In this document: positions 24,878 to 34,206 of the stretch, piece after piece
How the letters are laid out: each line of letters opens with the position of its first letter
How positions within the stretch are numbered: the stretch's first letter is position 1
DNA from: Jiulongibacter sp966250325
GTDB lineage: Bacteria > Bacteroidota > Bacteroidia > Cytophagales > Spirosomataceae
Reading direction: 5' to 3'
Length of the DNA: 64,000 nt
NCBI GenBank assembly: GCA_966250325.1
Contig: CBINGY010000004.1
Location: forward strand, 1 to 64,000
Notes under the pieces: generated by a model
The model's database searches: none
Seen by the model: the letters and a program-made list of their open reading frames with translations, nothing else
What the model was told of the DNA's origin: nothing
Translations under genes and position numbers: made by a program

Positions 24878-27763
24878 TTACACTCCTTTTTGCAGGAAAG
24901 CCAGCAAATCTGCCATTTGCTGAGTAGAAAGCGAGTTTTCCAGACCTTCCATCATCAATGAAGAGCCTGTAGACCTGAATGATTTTAAATCACTTTTTTT
25001 CAGGATAACTTTTTCTCCACCCATTTGCGTGATGGTTAAAGCATCGTCGGTTTCTCCGGAAATCACGCCGCTATAAACCGACCCGTTTTTTGTTTCGGCC
25101 AGATGATTGATGTATTTGGGATCTGCGGCGGCATTTGGGTCCAGAATGTCATGTAGTAATGTTGCTTTGCTTTTCCGACTGATTTCTGTGAGTACCGGGC
25201 CCACTTCCACACCCAGATTTCCGTATTTATGACAGCTGCCACAGGTGTTTGTAAAAACTTCACGACCTTTTGCCGCATTGCCACTGAGTGTAAGTGCGGG
25301 TTTCATCTGGTCTATGGCTGTTTGCCTATTGCTCACGCCGGAGTCACTAAAGAGTTTCTCTGCCCGCCGTCGGGTATCCAAATTGTCTGTCCACCAAAGC
25401 AGCGTACGTCTTCGTTCCAGGTCAAAGTTCATTTCCCCGATATTTATACTCCCGTTTTCCAGGCCGGTGAGCAGGGCGTTGTGATGAATCTCATTGTAGA
25501 GAAGCAGGTCACCGGTATAACGGCGGGTTTGCGGACTTAACTCCGCCCACATGGTTACCAAGCGTTTACCTATTTCTACCTCTTTAACCCCATGAAGTTG
25601 CCTGAGGGACGCTTCCTGGATTTTGAGAGGTTGAGTTTGAGCCAGGCATTGGTATAAAAGATCCTTCTTTTCGTGGTAGGGCACAAACTCCATAAGTTTC
25701 ATGTATTGCAGTCGTACGGAATCCGGCAAGGCGGAGTCGAGTACTTTGCCGGAGGCTTCAGCACTGTAGGCCAGAAATTGGGATGAAGCCGGAAGTTTGA
25801 GAGCGGATCTAAGTGAGGCCAGAGAAGTAAGCAATGCAATATCGGCTTCAGCCTCCATAGCCTCAATAAATGCTGCGGATTTTTGGCCAGAAACGGAGCC
25901 GGAGTTTTTGGCCAACTGATCTATAATAAATGATTTATCCCGAAGATTTGATCTGGCAAGGCTGCCTAGTATAGACTCGCCATGTCCTTTGTTTTGTAAA
26001 GCCAGCGTGGCAAGAAGGCGGGTGTCTGTTTTCCCTGTGGAAGCGAGCCTTTCGAAAATTTCTGGCTCCTGCCCCTGAGAAGCAAGGGCCAAAGCCGCCA
26101 GGGTCCATTCATCGTTTTTAATTGCGGCGGCCTCCTTTATTTTCTGAGCCAACTCTTCTTTGATTGTCCCGAATAGGTCTGATTGCGGCTCAACTAAACT
26201 CAGACTGAGTGCTGCCTGCATACGCACGCGTTCATGAGGGTCTGAAAGCCCGCTAAGCATAGCTTCTGCGATTTCCGGATTTCCTGATAAATACATTTCT
26301 GCAACCCGATAGGAATTTTCCCGGATTGCGGCTTCTTTATCTTCAAATGCCTTTTTCAAATCTTCTTTTTGGAGTGTCCCCGAATTCCCCAAAAGCCAAA
26401 GAGCATGTAATCTGCTAAAATCAGAATCGCCTGATAGTAAGGTGCGTAATTCTTTTTCCGGAATGGCTTCAGATTGAGATATCATTCGGTGGGCAGTCAT
26501 TCGTACCCACTGATTGGGATGACTGAGAGCGTCCACCTGAGACTCCGGCCTGCTGAAGTCATAAGGCTCCTGTTTGCCGTTTCCTGTGATTCGATAAATT
26601 CTTCCTTCGGTCTTTCCCGCATCCAGATCCAGGGTCTTTTCGATGTCATCGGGAATCCACTCGGGATGTTCAATTACCTTACGGTGCATATCTATGACAT
26701 ACATGGCTCCATCGGGGCCCACGCTCATATTCACAGGCCTGAAAGCTCTGTCTGTACTAGCCAGTACATCCTGTTTCTCAAAGATTCGTCCAGCTCTGAA
26801 AGAAGCTCCATTCTCCTTTAGTTTGTCTGCATGAAGCAGATTTAGCACCACATCTGCTACCCAAACCGTATGGTCAAACTCTTCACCCAGGGCCCCGCCT
26901 CCGTAATACGTTACTCCGCATGAGCCCGAGAAATAACCGCTTTGCTCGGGGTGATTTACCCGCTCTTCCTGCTCGCCTATCGGGTAAATACGGGCCAGAC
27001 CGTTCTCATCGTGATCAGAGATACTTTCCAGTGTATTTTCTGGTAAAATAGGTCTGTTTTTAAGATATCGGTCAGGAAAAACCAGATGCGAAATGTGGGT
27101 GGTATTGTGGGTTTCAAAGAACCTTCCGTAGCTATCCATGGCCAGTCCAAAACCTCCCGATGATTCTCCTAGCCGCTCTATTTGACGGGTCTTGAGATTG
27201 AAACGAAAATCCTGATTTCTCAAAGGAAGGGTTTGTGTACTATCCCCCCACCAATAGGGATTTCCATCATTTCCACCGTTTGCTGCGTAAATCCATCCAT
27301 CCAGTCCGTATGTGAGCGAATTGTAGTTATGCTGCAGATTTCCGGTTTCAAATCCACCCATTAGCGTGTCAATACGATCTGGCCGGTGGTCAGAGTCAGC
27401 ATCATGAAGTTGCAGCAGATAGGGAGGAGCAGCTACCAGTACCCCGTCATCATACAACATGAACGAATTTGCCAGGCGGAGGTTTTCTGCATAAACCATA
27501 CTGCTGTCAAAATCTCCGTCTTTATCCAAATCTCTAAGCAGAATCAAGCGGCTCTCTGCATCGCCTTTGGGGTAGCCCGGCATTTCCAGCACCAGAGCAT
27601 CTCCATTTTCCAGAAATTCCAAATCTACCGGATCTTTTATGAGGGGCTCAGAAGCTACCAGTTCAAGGCGAAGCCCTTCGGCCAGCTCAAAACCATCCGG
27701 GGGTGTATTTTGCCTGCAGGCAAAAATCACTCCGGCCAATAAAACAAGGATACCACTACGCAT
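24878..27763 (-). CDS. PVC-type dehydrogenase lipoprotein: beta-propeller, HEAT repeats and haem c domain
   Basis: A 961-residue lipoprotein: lipobox in LVLLAGVIFACRQN (Cys16), then a six-bladed beta-propeller of the sorbosone/glucose dehydrogenase-like type (about residues 25-400; FELAEGLRLELVASEPLI, YGLDGWIYAANGGNDGNPYW, VGPDGAMYVIDMHRKVIEHP), a HEAT-repeat helical region (about 410-800), and a C-terminal cytochrome c domain with the haem motif CGSCHK (about residue 836) and a later axial methionine region. This architecture is well known in Planctomycetes and in some Bacteroidota; it probably oxidises a sugar or polyol and passes electrons to the haem. It stands alone, with no clear operon partner. 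Substrate unknown. Confidence 0.85.
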   Translation of the reverse strand: MRSGILVLLAGVIFACRQNTPPDGFELAEGLRLELVASEPLIKDPVDLEFLENGDALVLEMPGYPKGDAESRLILLRDLDKDGDFDSSMVYAENLRLANSFMLYDDGVLVAAPPYLLQLHDADSDHRPDRIDTLMGGFETGNLQHNYNSLTYGLDGWIYAANGGNDGNPYWWGDSTQTLPLRNQDFRFNLKTRQIERLGESSGGFGLAMDSYGRFFETHNTTHISHLVFPDRYLKNRPILPENTLESISDHDENGLARIYPIGEQEERVNHPEQSGYFSGSCGVTYYGGGALGEEFDHTVWVADVVLNLLHADKLKENGASFRAGRIFEKQDVLASTDRAFRPVNMSVGPDGAMYVIDMHRKVIEHPEWIPDDIEKTLDLDAGKTEGRIYRITGNGKQEPYDFSRPESQVDALSHPNQWVRMTAHRMISQSEAIPEKELRTLLSGDSDFSRLHALWLLGNSGTLQKEDLKKAFEDKEAAIRENSYRVAEMYLSGNPEIAEAMLSGLSDPHERVRMQAALSLSLVEPQSDLFGTIKEELAQKIKEAAAIKNDEWTLAALALASQGQEPEIFERLASTGKTDTRLLATLALQNKGHGESILGSLARSNLRDKSFIIDQLAKNSGSVSGQKSAAFIEAMEAEADIALLTSLASLRSALKLPASSQFLAYSAEASGKVLDSALPDSVRLQYMKLMEFVPYHEKKDLLYQCLAQTQPLKIQEASLRQLHGVKEVEIGKRLVTMWAELSPQTRRYTGDLLLYNEIHHNALLTGLENGSINIGEMNFDLERRRTLLWWTDNLDTRRRAEKLFSDSGVSNRQTAIDQMKPALTLSGNAAKGREVFTNTCGSCHKYGNLGVEVGPVLTEISRKSKATLLHDILDPNAAADPKYINHLAETKNGSVYSGVISGETDDALTITQMGGEKVILKKSDLKSFRSTGSSLMMEGLENSLSTQQMADLLAFLQKGV

Positions 27764-28028
27764 CGCAGAATGTTATAAAAGCGTTGAATTACAGGTAAAT
27801 ATAGCGGCAGGGCAGGAGAGTGGCAAGCGGAGCCCGGCTTTAAATCTGACTAGATCTTATCAATATTTAGAATTCAGGTATAAATGGTGCACGTTTGACT
27901 GTATTACCTATTCCGGCTAACTAAAAGCAAGTATACGGTCTCTGCCGATAGAGTTAAGGCTCTGGCTTTAACTATTGAGAGTGGAAAGAGTCTATTACGG
28001 GTTGCCTAAACTTAATTGAAGAGGGTTT
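27764..28028. other. 265-base intergenic spacer, nothing identified
   Basis: No reading frame, clear hairpin or repeat was recognised. On the minus strand CTATATTTAC near 27800 is one base off the TAnnTTTG box and might be the promoter of the upstream end of the 961-residue lipoprotein gene. Confidence 0.3.
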
Positions 28029-29015
28029 TTACCCCATCTCAATCACTCCCTTAATCAACCCTTGTTTGGAGCCTAAATTTTCAAAGAAAACGGGTACCTC
28101 GTCAAATGGAATTCGCTCCGAAATCATGTAGTCGATTTGGAGCTCTCCGCTTTCTATCAGTTGAATAATACGCGTAAAATCTGCCGCGAGTGCGTTTCTG
28201 CTCGAGAATAGCGTGACTTCTTTCCGGTGAAAATAGGGATCATGAAAACTGTATTCTCCCTGAAATAGCCCGATAAAAACCAGCTTACCTCCGTGAGCTA
28301 CATATTTAAGGGCTTCGGTCATGCTTTGTTTATTCCCGGTGGCATCAAAAACCACATCGTACGCATTTTCCTCCGGAAGTTCATAAAGTCGGTTATCCCC
28401 TTTTTTCTCCTTTTCACAAAATGCCAGTCGCGTTTGATTTACATCAAAAATAGCTGTTTTTGCTCCCGTAAGCATCGCAAATTCAAGTGCTGTAAGTCCG
28501 ATAGGACCAGCCCCAATAACCAGTACCTTATCGTTTGCATTCACCTGTGCCCGGTTAACGGCATGGCAGCCTATCGCTAGAGTTTCTACCAGGGCGAGTT
28601 GTTCGTAGGTAAGTGATTCAGATTTGTGCAATTTATTAGCGGGTACGTTAATGTAGCCAGTCATGCCGCCGTCACAATGTACTCCCAGCACCTGAAGTTT
28701 TTCACAGCAGTTGGTAGTACCCCGCAGGCAGGCATGACATTCACCGCAGTTCAGATACGGCTCCACTGAGCAGCGATCTCCCGGTTTCAGTGTTTTCACC
28801 GCAGTACCTACTTCCACCACTTCTACCCCCAGTTCATGACCTAGGATTCGCGGATAACTAAAAAAAGGTTGTCTGCCGTGATACGCATGAATATCGGTGC
28901 CACAAACGCCAATGGCTTTGATTTTTACAACCACATCATGATCGCTTTGCAATTCTGGTTTAGCTTGCTCTGTCCAGGTAAAGCGGCCGGGTTCGGTAAG
29001 TTCCAGGGTCTTCAT
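28029..29015 (-). CDS. zinc-binding alcohol dehydrogenase (LgoD/RspB-like sugar-acid dehydrogenase)
   Basis: A 328-residue medium-chain dehydrogenase. Catalytic zinc ligands lie in GVCGTDIHAYHGRQPFFSYP and ILGHELGVEVVEVGTAVKTL; the structural-zinc cysteines are in EPYLNCGECHACLRGTTNCC (about residues 86-103). The Rossmann fold has VLVIGAGPIGLTALEFAMLT. The strand VHCDGGMTGYINVPA resembles L-galactonate 5-dehydrogenase and RspB families, so a sugar acid or polyol is the likely substrate. About 10-15 residues shorter than usual between the Rossmann strands, without loss of a visible motif. It starts ten bases after the crtY stop and may be co-transcribed with it, though the two functions are unrelated. 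Confidence 0.82.
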   Translation of the reverse strand: MKTLELTEPGRFTWTEQAKPELQSDHDVVVKIKAIGVCGTDIHAYHGRQPFFSYPRILGHELGVEVVEVGTAVKTLKPGDRCSVEPYLNCGECHACLRGTTNCCEKLQVLGVHCDGGMTGYINVPANKLHKSESLTYEQLALVETLAIGCHAVNRAQVNANDKVLVIGAGPIGLTALEFAMLTGAKTAIFDVNQTRLAFCEKEKKGDNRLYELPEENAYDVVFDATGNKQSMTEALKYVAHGGKLVFIGLFQGEYSFHDPYFHRKEVTLFSSRNALAADFTRIIQLIESGELQIDYMISERIPFDEVPVFFENLGSKQGLIKGVIEMG

Positions 29016-29024
29016 GCCTCAAAA

Positions 29025-30200
29025 CTACACCCTTTTCACCATTTCCTGTAAAGCAGACTTAAGAAATGGCCAGATGGGCATACGAATGAAAATTTTTATT
29101 TCCTGCCAAAGGTTTGTCTGCATATCAAGAAACCGGAAGGTGTCTTCCACCTCTTTTTCACCGTAAAACCTTCTGAATACATCAGCGGCGGGATGCATCT
29201 TTTTACGAAGCACACCCAATAGCACCGATGGATAAAACTTATGGCGTATAGACGGTGCAGAAACGGCGATAAAATCGCTCAGACTTTTACCCTTACTCAA
29301 AAGATCTGCAAGAAGGGCCAGTCTGGTCTGAGTAGCTTTGAATGTAAACCCGGTAGCAGCGTGGGTATATCCACCTGCAGTGCCTATCCGAAGGATATTC
29401 CGCCCGGGATGCTGCTCAAACGGAGCATCTGACATAGGAATAATGCCAAATTCCGTTTCGATAATCGTATAGTCTTTAAGCTGGAGCTTTTCTTCAATAT
29501 ACTCTTTAAGCGGTTTTTCGTAAGCTTCCGGTGGAATGAGGTTGTCAGAAAATAGGGTGTACTCCACGAGAGCTTTGTTTCGCTCAAAAGGCAGCACATA
29601 GATAAAACGACACTCATCATTCACCTGAGGAACTGAAAAGTTCATGATATCAGGCGTTTCTATGTCAAAAACAGGAACTTTCGTTTCCAATACATAACCC
29701 TTAAAATGCTGCAACAGATTATTATATCGTGGATTGTCAAGAGAGGGTCTGCTAATGCTGTCGAAAGCAAGTTCAGCCCTGAAAGTTTTTCCTGATTCGG
29801 TAGAGACAATCACACCGAGTGGAGTGTCCTCCATAACCTTAACCCGTTCTCTTAAACGTGTAATTTGCGGAGAATTAGCAATCAGCGTGTCGATTTTTTT
29901 GTAGAAGTCTATACCCCGAATTACTTTATAAGCGTAGGGTTTGAAAGGGAAAATACGTTCCTTACCCGAGGAGGTTACAAATTTAAACTGATGCCAGGTT
30001 CTGAAAACAAGATCTTCAAACGGACCGGATTCTTTTTCCCAAAATGCCCAGGTACGGTCATTCAGGTTCTTTTCCTCCTGCTCCAGAATAAGAATCGATT
30101 TGTTTTTAAGCTCCGTTCTCTGATTCAGATGCCAGACCAGTGAAAGTCCGGCCATGCCTCCACCACAAATGATGTAATCAAAAGAGGAGTTTTCCGCCAT
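29025..30200 (-). CDS. crtY: lycopene beta-cyclase, CrtY type
   Basis: A 391-residue flavoprotein that closes beta-ionone rings on lycopene to give beta-carotene. It begins with the dinucleotide-binding motif DYIICGGGMAGLSLVWHLNQ (about residues 8-27), followed by NDRTWAFWEKE, the FDS[IR]P-like block FDSISRPS, and the late IGTAGGYTHAATGFTFKATQ region typical of CrtY cyclases. The C-terminal part carries FRRFYGEKEVEDTFRFLD. Its start lies just after the lipA stop. No other carotenoid gene (crtB, crtI, crtZ) is in the window, so it is an orphan member of the pathway here. Confidence 0.9.
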   Translation of the reverse strand: MAENSSFDYIICGGGMAGLSLVWHLNQRTELKNKSILILEQEEKNLNDRTWAFWEKESGPFEDLVFRTWHQFKFVTSSGKERIFPFKPYAYKVIRGIDFYKKIDTLIANSPQITRLRERVKVMEDTPLGVIVSTESGKTFRAELAFDSISRPSLDNPRYNNLLQHFKGYVLETKVPVFDIETPDIMNFSVPQVNDECRFIYVLPFERNKALVEYTLFSDNLIPPEAYEKPLKEYIEEKLQLKDYTIIETEFGIIPMSDAPFEQHPGRNILRIGTAGGYTHAATGFTFKATQTRLALLADLLSKGKSLSDFIAVSAPSIRHKFYPSVLLGVLRKKMHPAADVFRRFYGEKEVEDTFRFLDMQTNLWQEIKIFIRMPIWPFLKSALQEMVKRV

Positions 30201-30201
30201 A

Positions 30202-31071
30202 TCAAACGTTTACATGACGCTCAGAATGATAGCTCGAACGAACCAGAGGGCCTGATTCCACATAGCGTAACCCACGACGGAGGCCTTCTTCCCGGTACAG
30301 GTCAAAAAGCTCGGGATGTATAAATTCAATAACTTCGTGATGCATTTTGGTAGGCTGCAGATATTGCCCCAGTGTCAGGATATCGCAACCTGCTTCTGCC
30401 AGATCATCCATGGCTTTGAAAACTTCTTCCTTGGTTTCTCCCAGTCCCAGCATGATTCCTGTTTTGGTTCTTTTACCAAATTCCTTCGTTCTGCGAATCT
30501 GCTCCAGACTACGATCGTACCGGGCCTGAGGGCGTACGGGTCGGTAAAGCCGTTCCACGGTTTCCATGTTGTGCGAAACTACCTCCTGACCTGCAGAAAT
30601 CATCCGGTAAAGAGCTTCCCAGTTACTTTTGGTGTCAGGGATCAGCGTTTCTATGGTGGTTTTGGGAGAAAGTTCTTTAGTTTTTACTACGGTCTGATAC
30701 CAGATTTCTGCTCCTCTGTCTTTCAGCTCATCCCGGTTAACAGAGGTGATCACGGCGTGTTTCACCCCCATGGTTTTGATCGCTTCTGCTACACGAAGAG
30801 GTTCATCTGTGTCATATTCGTTCGGGCGGCCTGTTGCCACTGCACAGAAGGTACAGCTTCGGGTACAGATATTTCCCAAAATCATAAACGTGGCTGTACC
30901 TTCACCCCAGCATTCTCCCATGTTCGGGCAGTTGCCCGACTGACATATGGTATGCAGTTTATTGTTATCTACAATTTCACGAACCTTCCTGAAATTCTCA
31001 CCGATAGGAAGTTTTACTCGAAGCCAGTCGGGGCGTTTGGCCCTTGCAGGTTTTTCCTCTACCTCTACCAT
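30202..31071 (-). CDS. lipA: lipoyl synthase
   Basis: A 289-residue radical-SAM enzyme that inserts two sulfurs into the octanoyl group on lipoyl-dependent proteins. It shows both iron-sulfur sites: the auxiliary cluster cysteines in HTICQSGNCPNMGECWGEGT and the radical-SAM motif CTRSCTFCAV (about residues 73-82). Further family blocks are HAVITSVNRDELKDRGAEIW, NMETVERLYRPVRP and LGQYLQPTKMHHEVIEFIHP. Length and order are those of the family. Its ATG overlaps the stop of the upstream barrel-like gene by one base, suggesting translational coupling. Confidence 0.97.
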   Translation of the reverse strand: MVEVEEKPARAKRPDWLRVKLPIGENFRKVREIVDNNKLHTICQSGNCPNMGECWGEGTATFMILGNICTRSCTFCAVATGRPNEYDTDEPLRVAEAIKTMGVKHAVITSVNRDELKDRGAEIWYQTVVKTKELSPKTTIETLIPDTKSNWEALYRMISAGQEVVSHNMETVERLYRPVRPQARYDRSLEQIRRTKEFGKRTKTGIMLGLGETKEEVFKAMDDLAEAGCDILTLGQYLQPTKMHHEVIEFIHPELFDLYREEGLRRGLRYVESGPLVRSSYHSERHVNV

Positions 31072-31847
31072 TACTTTTTGATCATTCTTTTGTTTCCGAA
31101 ATACAAAGTTAGATAAGCTGCGGCGTATGTACGGGAATTAGTGCCTAGTTTGGGAGAAATTATTTCGGGCGTTTTGGTGAAAAATTCGAGCGTACCGCCT
31201 AATTCAAAACCGGTAATATTATCTCCAAAGGTGCTCATATCTATACTCGTGGCGGCCTTTATATGAAATCCCGGAATAATTTTAGCATTATTAAGAAAGC
31301 CCTGCCAGATACTGGCGGCCCCGGTAATACTCGCGATATCGGTGTGAACATCCGGATCATATTGGATCAATCTGGGCTGTTCGCTGTTAAATGAACCGTA
31401 CTTCAGGTAGTAAGGTTTCTGAATACCAATCGATGGCCCTGCCGCCAGAATTCCACTCAGTCCGATACTTGATTCCCCATTCTTTTTGAAGAGATACCAC
31501 TCCCGCCCATACTCAGGCCTGACAGAAAAAAGGTAATTGGTTTTTCCCAAGATGTATTTGGCACCTATCTGGGTTGGACTTGGATGCTCTTTTGGATTTT
31601 TAATATTCACTGCTTCCACAGCTATGTATCGGTGTATGGGCAAATTGTTTTTGCCCGTAGATACAGGCGTGCTACTCCTGAAAATGAAGCCACCTAGTAG
31701 TCCCGAGCGGGTATTTGTGGTAACTCCATAGCCAAAGAATTTAGAATCTTTGCTTTCTTCATTTTCATCCTTGTCAGTGGCAGACTGTCCGTAAAGCAAG
31801 CCGGTACAGAGGAGAAAAAGCAGGCTATGAAGTATTCGTTTGTTCAT
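31071..31847 (-). CDS. secreted outer-membrane barrel-like protein, function unknown
   Basis: A 258-residue protein with a signal peptide (HSLLFLLCTGLLYGQ) followed by alternating strands rich in Gly, Tyr and Phe (YGVTTNTRSGLLGGFIFRSS, ISKGATYILG-like segment IGAKYILGKTNYLFSVRPEY, SIGLSGILAAGPSIG). The C-terminus AAYLTLYFGNKRMIKK ends in a basic tail rather than an aromatic residue. I do not recognise a family beyond generic Bacteroidota outer-membrane proteins. It shares a one-base TAATG overlap with lipA, so it is probably co-expressed, with no obvious functional link. Confidence 0.6.
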   Translation of the reverse strand: MNKRILHSLLFLLCTGLLYGQSATDKDENEESKDSKFFGYGVTTNTRSGLLGGFIFRSSTPVSTGKNNLPIHRYIAVEAVNIKNPKEHPSPTQIGAKYILGKTNYLFSVRPEYGREWYLFKKNGESSIGLSGILAAGPSIGIQKPYYLKYGSFNSEQPRLIQYDPDVHTDIASITGAASIWQGFLNNAKIIPGFHIKAATSIDMSTFGDNITGFELGGTLEFFTKTPEIISPKLGTNSRTYAAAYLTLYFGNKRMIKK

Positions 31848-31989
31848 AATTGCTTAAAGGTAAACATTGATATAAAACACTGCGTTACCTGCTTGGGAAA
31901 ATTTTCTAAGTTTACGTTATAAACGTTGACAGCCCTAAAAAGATTTAAGGGTATATGCTTATTTCGTAATTTCTCCTCAAAAAGTTGCT

Positions 31990-32880
31990 GTGCATTCCTG
32001 GGATTTTTACATCAGAGAATTTAAAAACTTTCTTCGTCTTGAAAGGGGCTTGTCTGAAAACAGCATTGAAGCCTATCTGAGAGACACGGAAAAGCTTCGG
32101 AATTTCTCCGATTCCAAGAGTCCGTCGGAGTTAAAATCCCGGGATTTATCGGTTATTTTAAATGAACTTAATGATCTTGGAATAGCGGCTACCTCACAGG
32201 CTCGCATGCTGAGTGGCTGGAAGGCCTTCTTCAAATTTCTTCAATTGGAGGAATATCAGGACAATGACCCCACTGAATTATTGGAAGGCCCTAAAACTAC
32301 CAGGAAACTTCCGGATGTACTTCATGTACACGAGATTGAAGCTATACTTGAGGGTATTGATCATTCTTCGCCCGAAGGCCCCAGAAACAGGGCCTTGCTC
32401 GAAGTGTTATATAGCTGCGGCATCCGTGTTTCAGAACTTACTGATCTGAAAATAAGTGACTGTTATTTTAGGGAAGGTTTTGTTAAAGTTACCGGGAAAG
32501 GTGACAAAACCCGACTGGTACCTATTGGTGAAGTAGCCATTAAATACACACAAATCTATTTGAAAACCTCACGGAGCCAGTTAAAAATTGAAAAGGGTCA
32601 TGAAGATTACGTTTTCCTGAACCGAAGAGGGAAAAAATTATCCAGGGTGATGATTTTTCTGATCATCAAAGATCTGGCAGAAAAGGCGGGAATCCAGAAG
32701 AGTATTTCACCTCATACTTTCCGGCACAGTTTCGCTACCCATCTTATCGAAGGTGGAGCCGATTTACGGGCTGTTCAGGAAATGCTCGGCCATGCCAGTA
32801 TCACCACTACCGAAATTTACACCCACCTGGATAAGGCTTATTTACAGCAAACCATCATGCAATATCATCCGCGGGCTTAG
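31990..32880 (+). CDS. xerD: site-specific tyrosine recombinase, XerD-like
   Basis: A 296-residue recombinase for chromosome dimer resolution. It has the N-terminal SAM-like core-binding domain (about residues 1-90; FLRLERGLSENSIEAYLRDT) and the catalytic domain with all active residues: Arg in LYSCGIRVSELTDLKI, His-x-x-Arg in SPHTFRHSFATHLIEGGADL, and His plus the nucleophile Tyr in MLGHASITTTEIYTHLDKAY (Tyr about residue 279). The start is a GTG at 31990; no upstream ATG in frame fits the family. No integrase-associated features, attachment site or phage genes adjoin, so it is the housekeeping XerD type. It overlaps the convergent hydrolase gene by four bases. Confidence 0.9.
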   Translation: MHSWDFYIREFKNFLRLERGLSENSIEAYLRDTEKLRNFSDSKSPSELKSRDLSVILNELNDLGIAATSQARMLSGWKAFFKFLQLEEYQDNDPTELLEGPKTTRKLPDVLHVHEIEAILEGIDHSSPEGPRNRALLEVLYSCGIRVSELTDLKISDCYFREGFVKVTGKGDKTRLVPIGEVAIKYTQIYLKTSRSQLKIEKGHEDYVFLNRRGKKLSRVMIFLIIKDLAEKAGIQKSISPHTFRHSFATHLIEGGADLRAVQEMLGHASITTTEIYTHLDKAYLQQTIMQYHPRA

Positions 32881-33599
32881 TCAAAACAAGCCTCCAGAAA
32901 ATCGCTGGTTAAACCTGCACAGCTCGCCGGGGCTTCCCGCATACCGGCATGTGCCACATAATCCAGAATAAGTATATAGGGCTTCTGGATCAATGGGATT
33001 TGCTGCAAAGAGTCGGTAAATGGAATGAAATGGTCCTGCTTGCCGGCAATAAAGAGCGTAGGTATATCCAGCTTTTCAAGAATATGACGGCGGTCTGGCC
33101 TCACTTTCATAGCCATTGTGGCCTGAATAAGTGCCTCAGCCGGTATCTTCTTGTTATCTTCCAGCTGTTGTCTTATGTAGACCTTGTTTTTACGTTTGAA
33201 GTCTTCATTGTACATATTTGGAAGAAAACCATCCATGAACAGGGGCACTCCTCTTTTCTCTATAAATGCCGCGGTTTTATCCCTGGCATTTTTCCGATCT
33301 TCGGTATCATCAAAGGCCGTAGAATGGAAGAGTCCCAGACCGGCCAGGTAATCGGGGTATTTTTCTGCATAAGCCAGTGCGATGTAACCGCCCATTGAAT
33401 GCCCAATGAGTACAAACCGGGTTAATTTACGTTGCTCAATTTCAGAATGCACCCATTGGGCGTATTGCTCTATGGTCTGACAAAATGAAATACGTGAGTA
33501 ATCCAGTGTTGTGAATTTGTACTGGACAGGAAGCATAGGGATGAAATCCTCCCAGATATGAGGGGTTTCTCCAAAACCATGCAGTAAAACTACATTCAT
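32877..33599 (-). CDS. alpha/beta-fold hydrolase
   Basis: A 240-residue cytosolic hydrolase of the AB_hydrolase_6 type. It begins MNVVLLHGFGETPHIWEDFI with the oxyanion HGFG motif, has the nucleophile elbow RFVLIGHSMGGYIALAYAEK (Ser about residue 89), an acid in LFIAGKQDHFIPF and a late His in LDYVAHAGMREAP. Substrate is unknown; the family includes esterases and MenH-like lyases. It converges with xerD and overlaps the downstream-in-sequence lipoprotein start region by four bases (ATGA), so it is probably translated from the mRNA of that lipoprotein gene. Confidence 0.85.
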   Translation of the reverse strand: MNVVLLHGFGETPHIWEDFIPMLPVQYKFTTLDYSRISFCQTIEQYAQWVHSEIEQRKLTRFVLIGHSMGGYIALAYAEKYPDYLAGLGLFHSTAFDDTEDRKNARDKTAAFIEKRGVPLFMDGFLPNMYNEDFKRKNKVYIRQQLEDNKKIPAEALIQATMAMKVRPDRRHILEKLDIPTLFIAGKQDHFIPFTDSLQQIPLIQKPYILILDYVAHAGMREAPASCAGLTSDFLEACFD

Positions 33600-34147
33600 A
33601 AATTTTTACGGAAAGGATTCCTTATTTGCCTTCGTCTGAATTTGAAGACTTTTTTCAGGCCAAAAATTAGGAATAAAATAGACGCCAGCCCAAATAAAAT
33701 GGCTAAACTCTCAAGATGTAACAAAGCCAATGCAATAGCAATTGCCAGAAAAACCACCCCAATGACCAGGTTACTACCCACTTTTCTCCAGAATCTGCTC
33801 CAGTTCTTTTTCCGTTTTTGCTGGGCTTTTGTTTTGGGATCCTGTCGTTTAACCTCATCCGTGTGAGTTGGGTTTCTCAACGGAATTACCGGAATAATCA
33901 CCGAGCGGTCAGTAATCGGTATTTCAGGATAAAATACCGGTACCGCTTCTATGGAGGGTTCGGTAAGTTCCAGGCCGCTTAGCTGAGGTTGAATCTTTCT
34001 TTCCATGGGGTGTACCTCTGCCCTCAATGCTTTTCTGAACGCGGGGATGTAACGATCTACAGGATCATGAATAGGGGCATACTGGCTCCTGCAGGAGGCC
34101 AAAATGGAAAGGATGGTAAGAAAAACAAGAAGTTTTTTTAGATACAT
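33596..34147 (-). CDS. membrane lipoprotein of unknown function
   Basis: A 183-residue protein; the ATG at 34147 gives YLKKLLVFLTILSILASCRS, a lipoprotein signal with cysteine about residue 19. The middle is proline rich with strands (EAVPVFYPEIPITDRSV) and a strongly basic segment (KTKAQQKRKKNWSRFWRKVG), followed by two hydrophobic helices (LVIGVVFLAIAIALALLHLE and ILFGLASILFLIFGL) and a basic tail. This layout is seen in small Bacteroidota proteins annotated only as hypothetical. It overlaps the downstream hydrolase by four bases and is preceded by the clpX terminator. Confidence 0.6.
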   Translation of the reverse strand: MYLKKLLVFLTILSILASCRSQYAPIHDPVDRYIPAFRKALRAEVHPMERKIQPQLSGLELTEPSIEAVPVFYPEIPITDRSVIIPVIPLRNPTHTDEVKRQDPKTKAQQKRKKNWSRFWRKVGSNLVIGVVFLAIAIALALLHLESLAILFGLASILFLIFGLKKVFKFRRRQIRNPFRKNL

Positions 34148-34151
34148 GGAC

Positions 34152-34183
34152 AAAAAAAGAACGTTGGATGTTAACCAACGTTC
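34152..34183 (-). terminator. rho-independent terminator after clpX
   Basis: On the minus strand a perfect 9-bp stem GAACGTTGG / CCAACGTTC with a 7-base loop is followed by seven T residues. It ends the clpX transcript before the lipoprotein gene. Confidence 0.9.
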
Positions 34184-34206
34184 ATGTATTTCATTCTGAT
34201 ATTTTC

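Noticed and set aside
30316..31116. Plus-strand 266-codon frame antisense to lipA
   Set aside because: Shadow of the highly conserved lipA frame; no start context and no recognisable domain.
31990..32880. Integrase of a mobile element
   Set aside because: The gene is a housekeeping XerD type with no attachment site, phage or transposon genes nearby.
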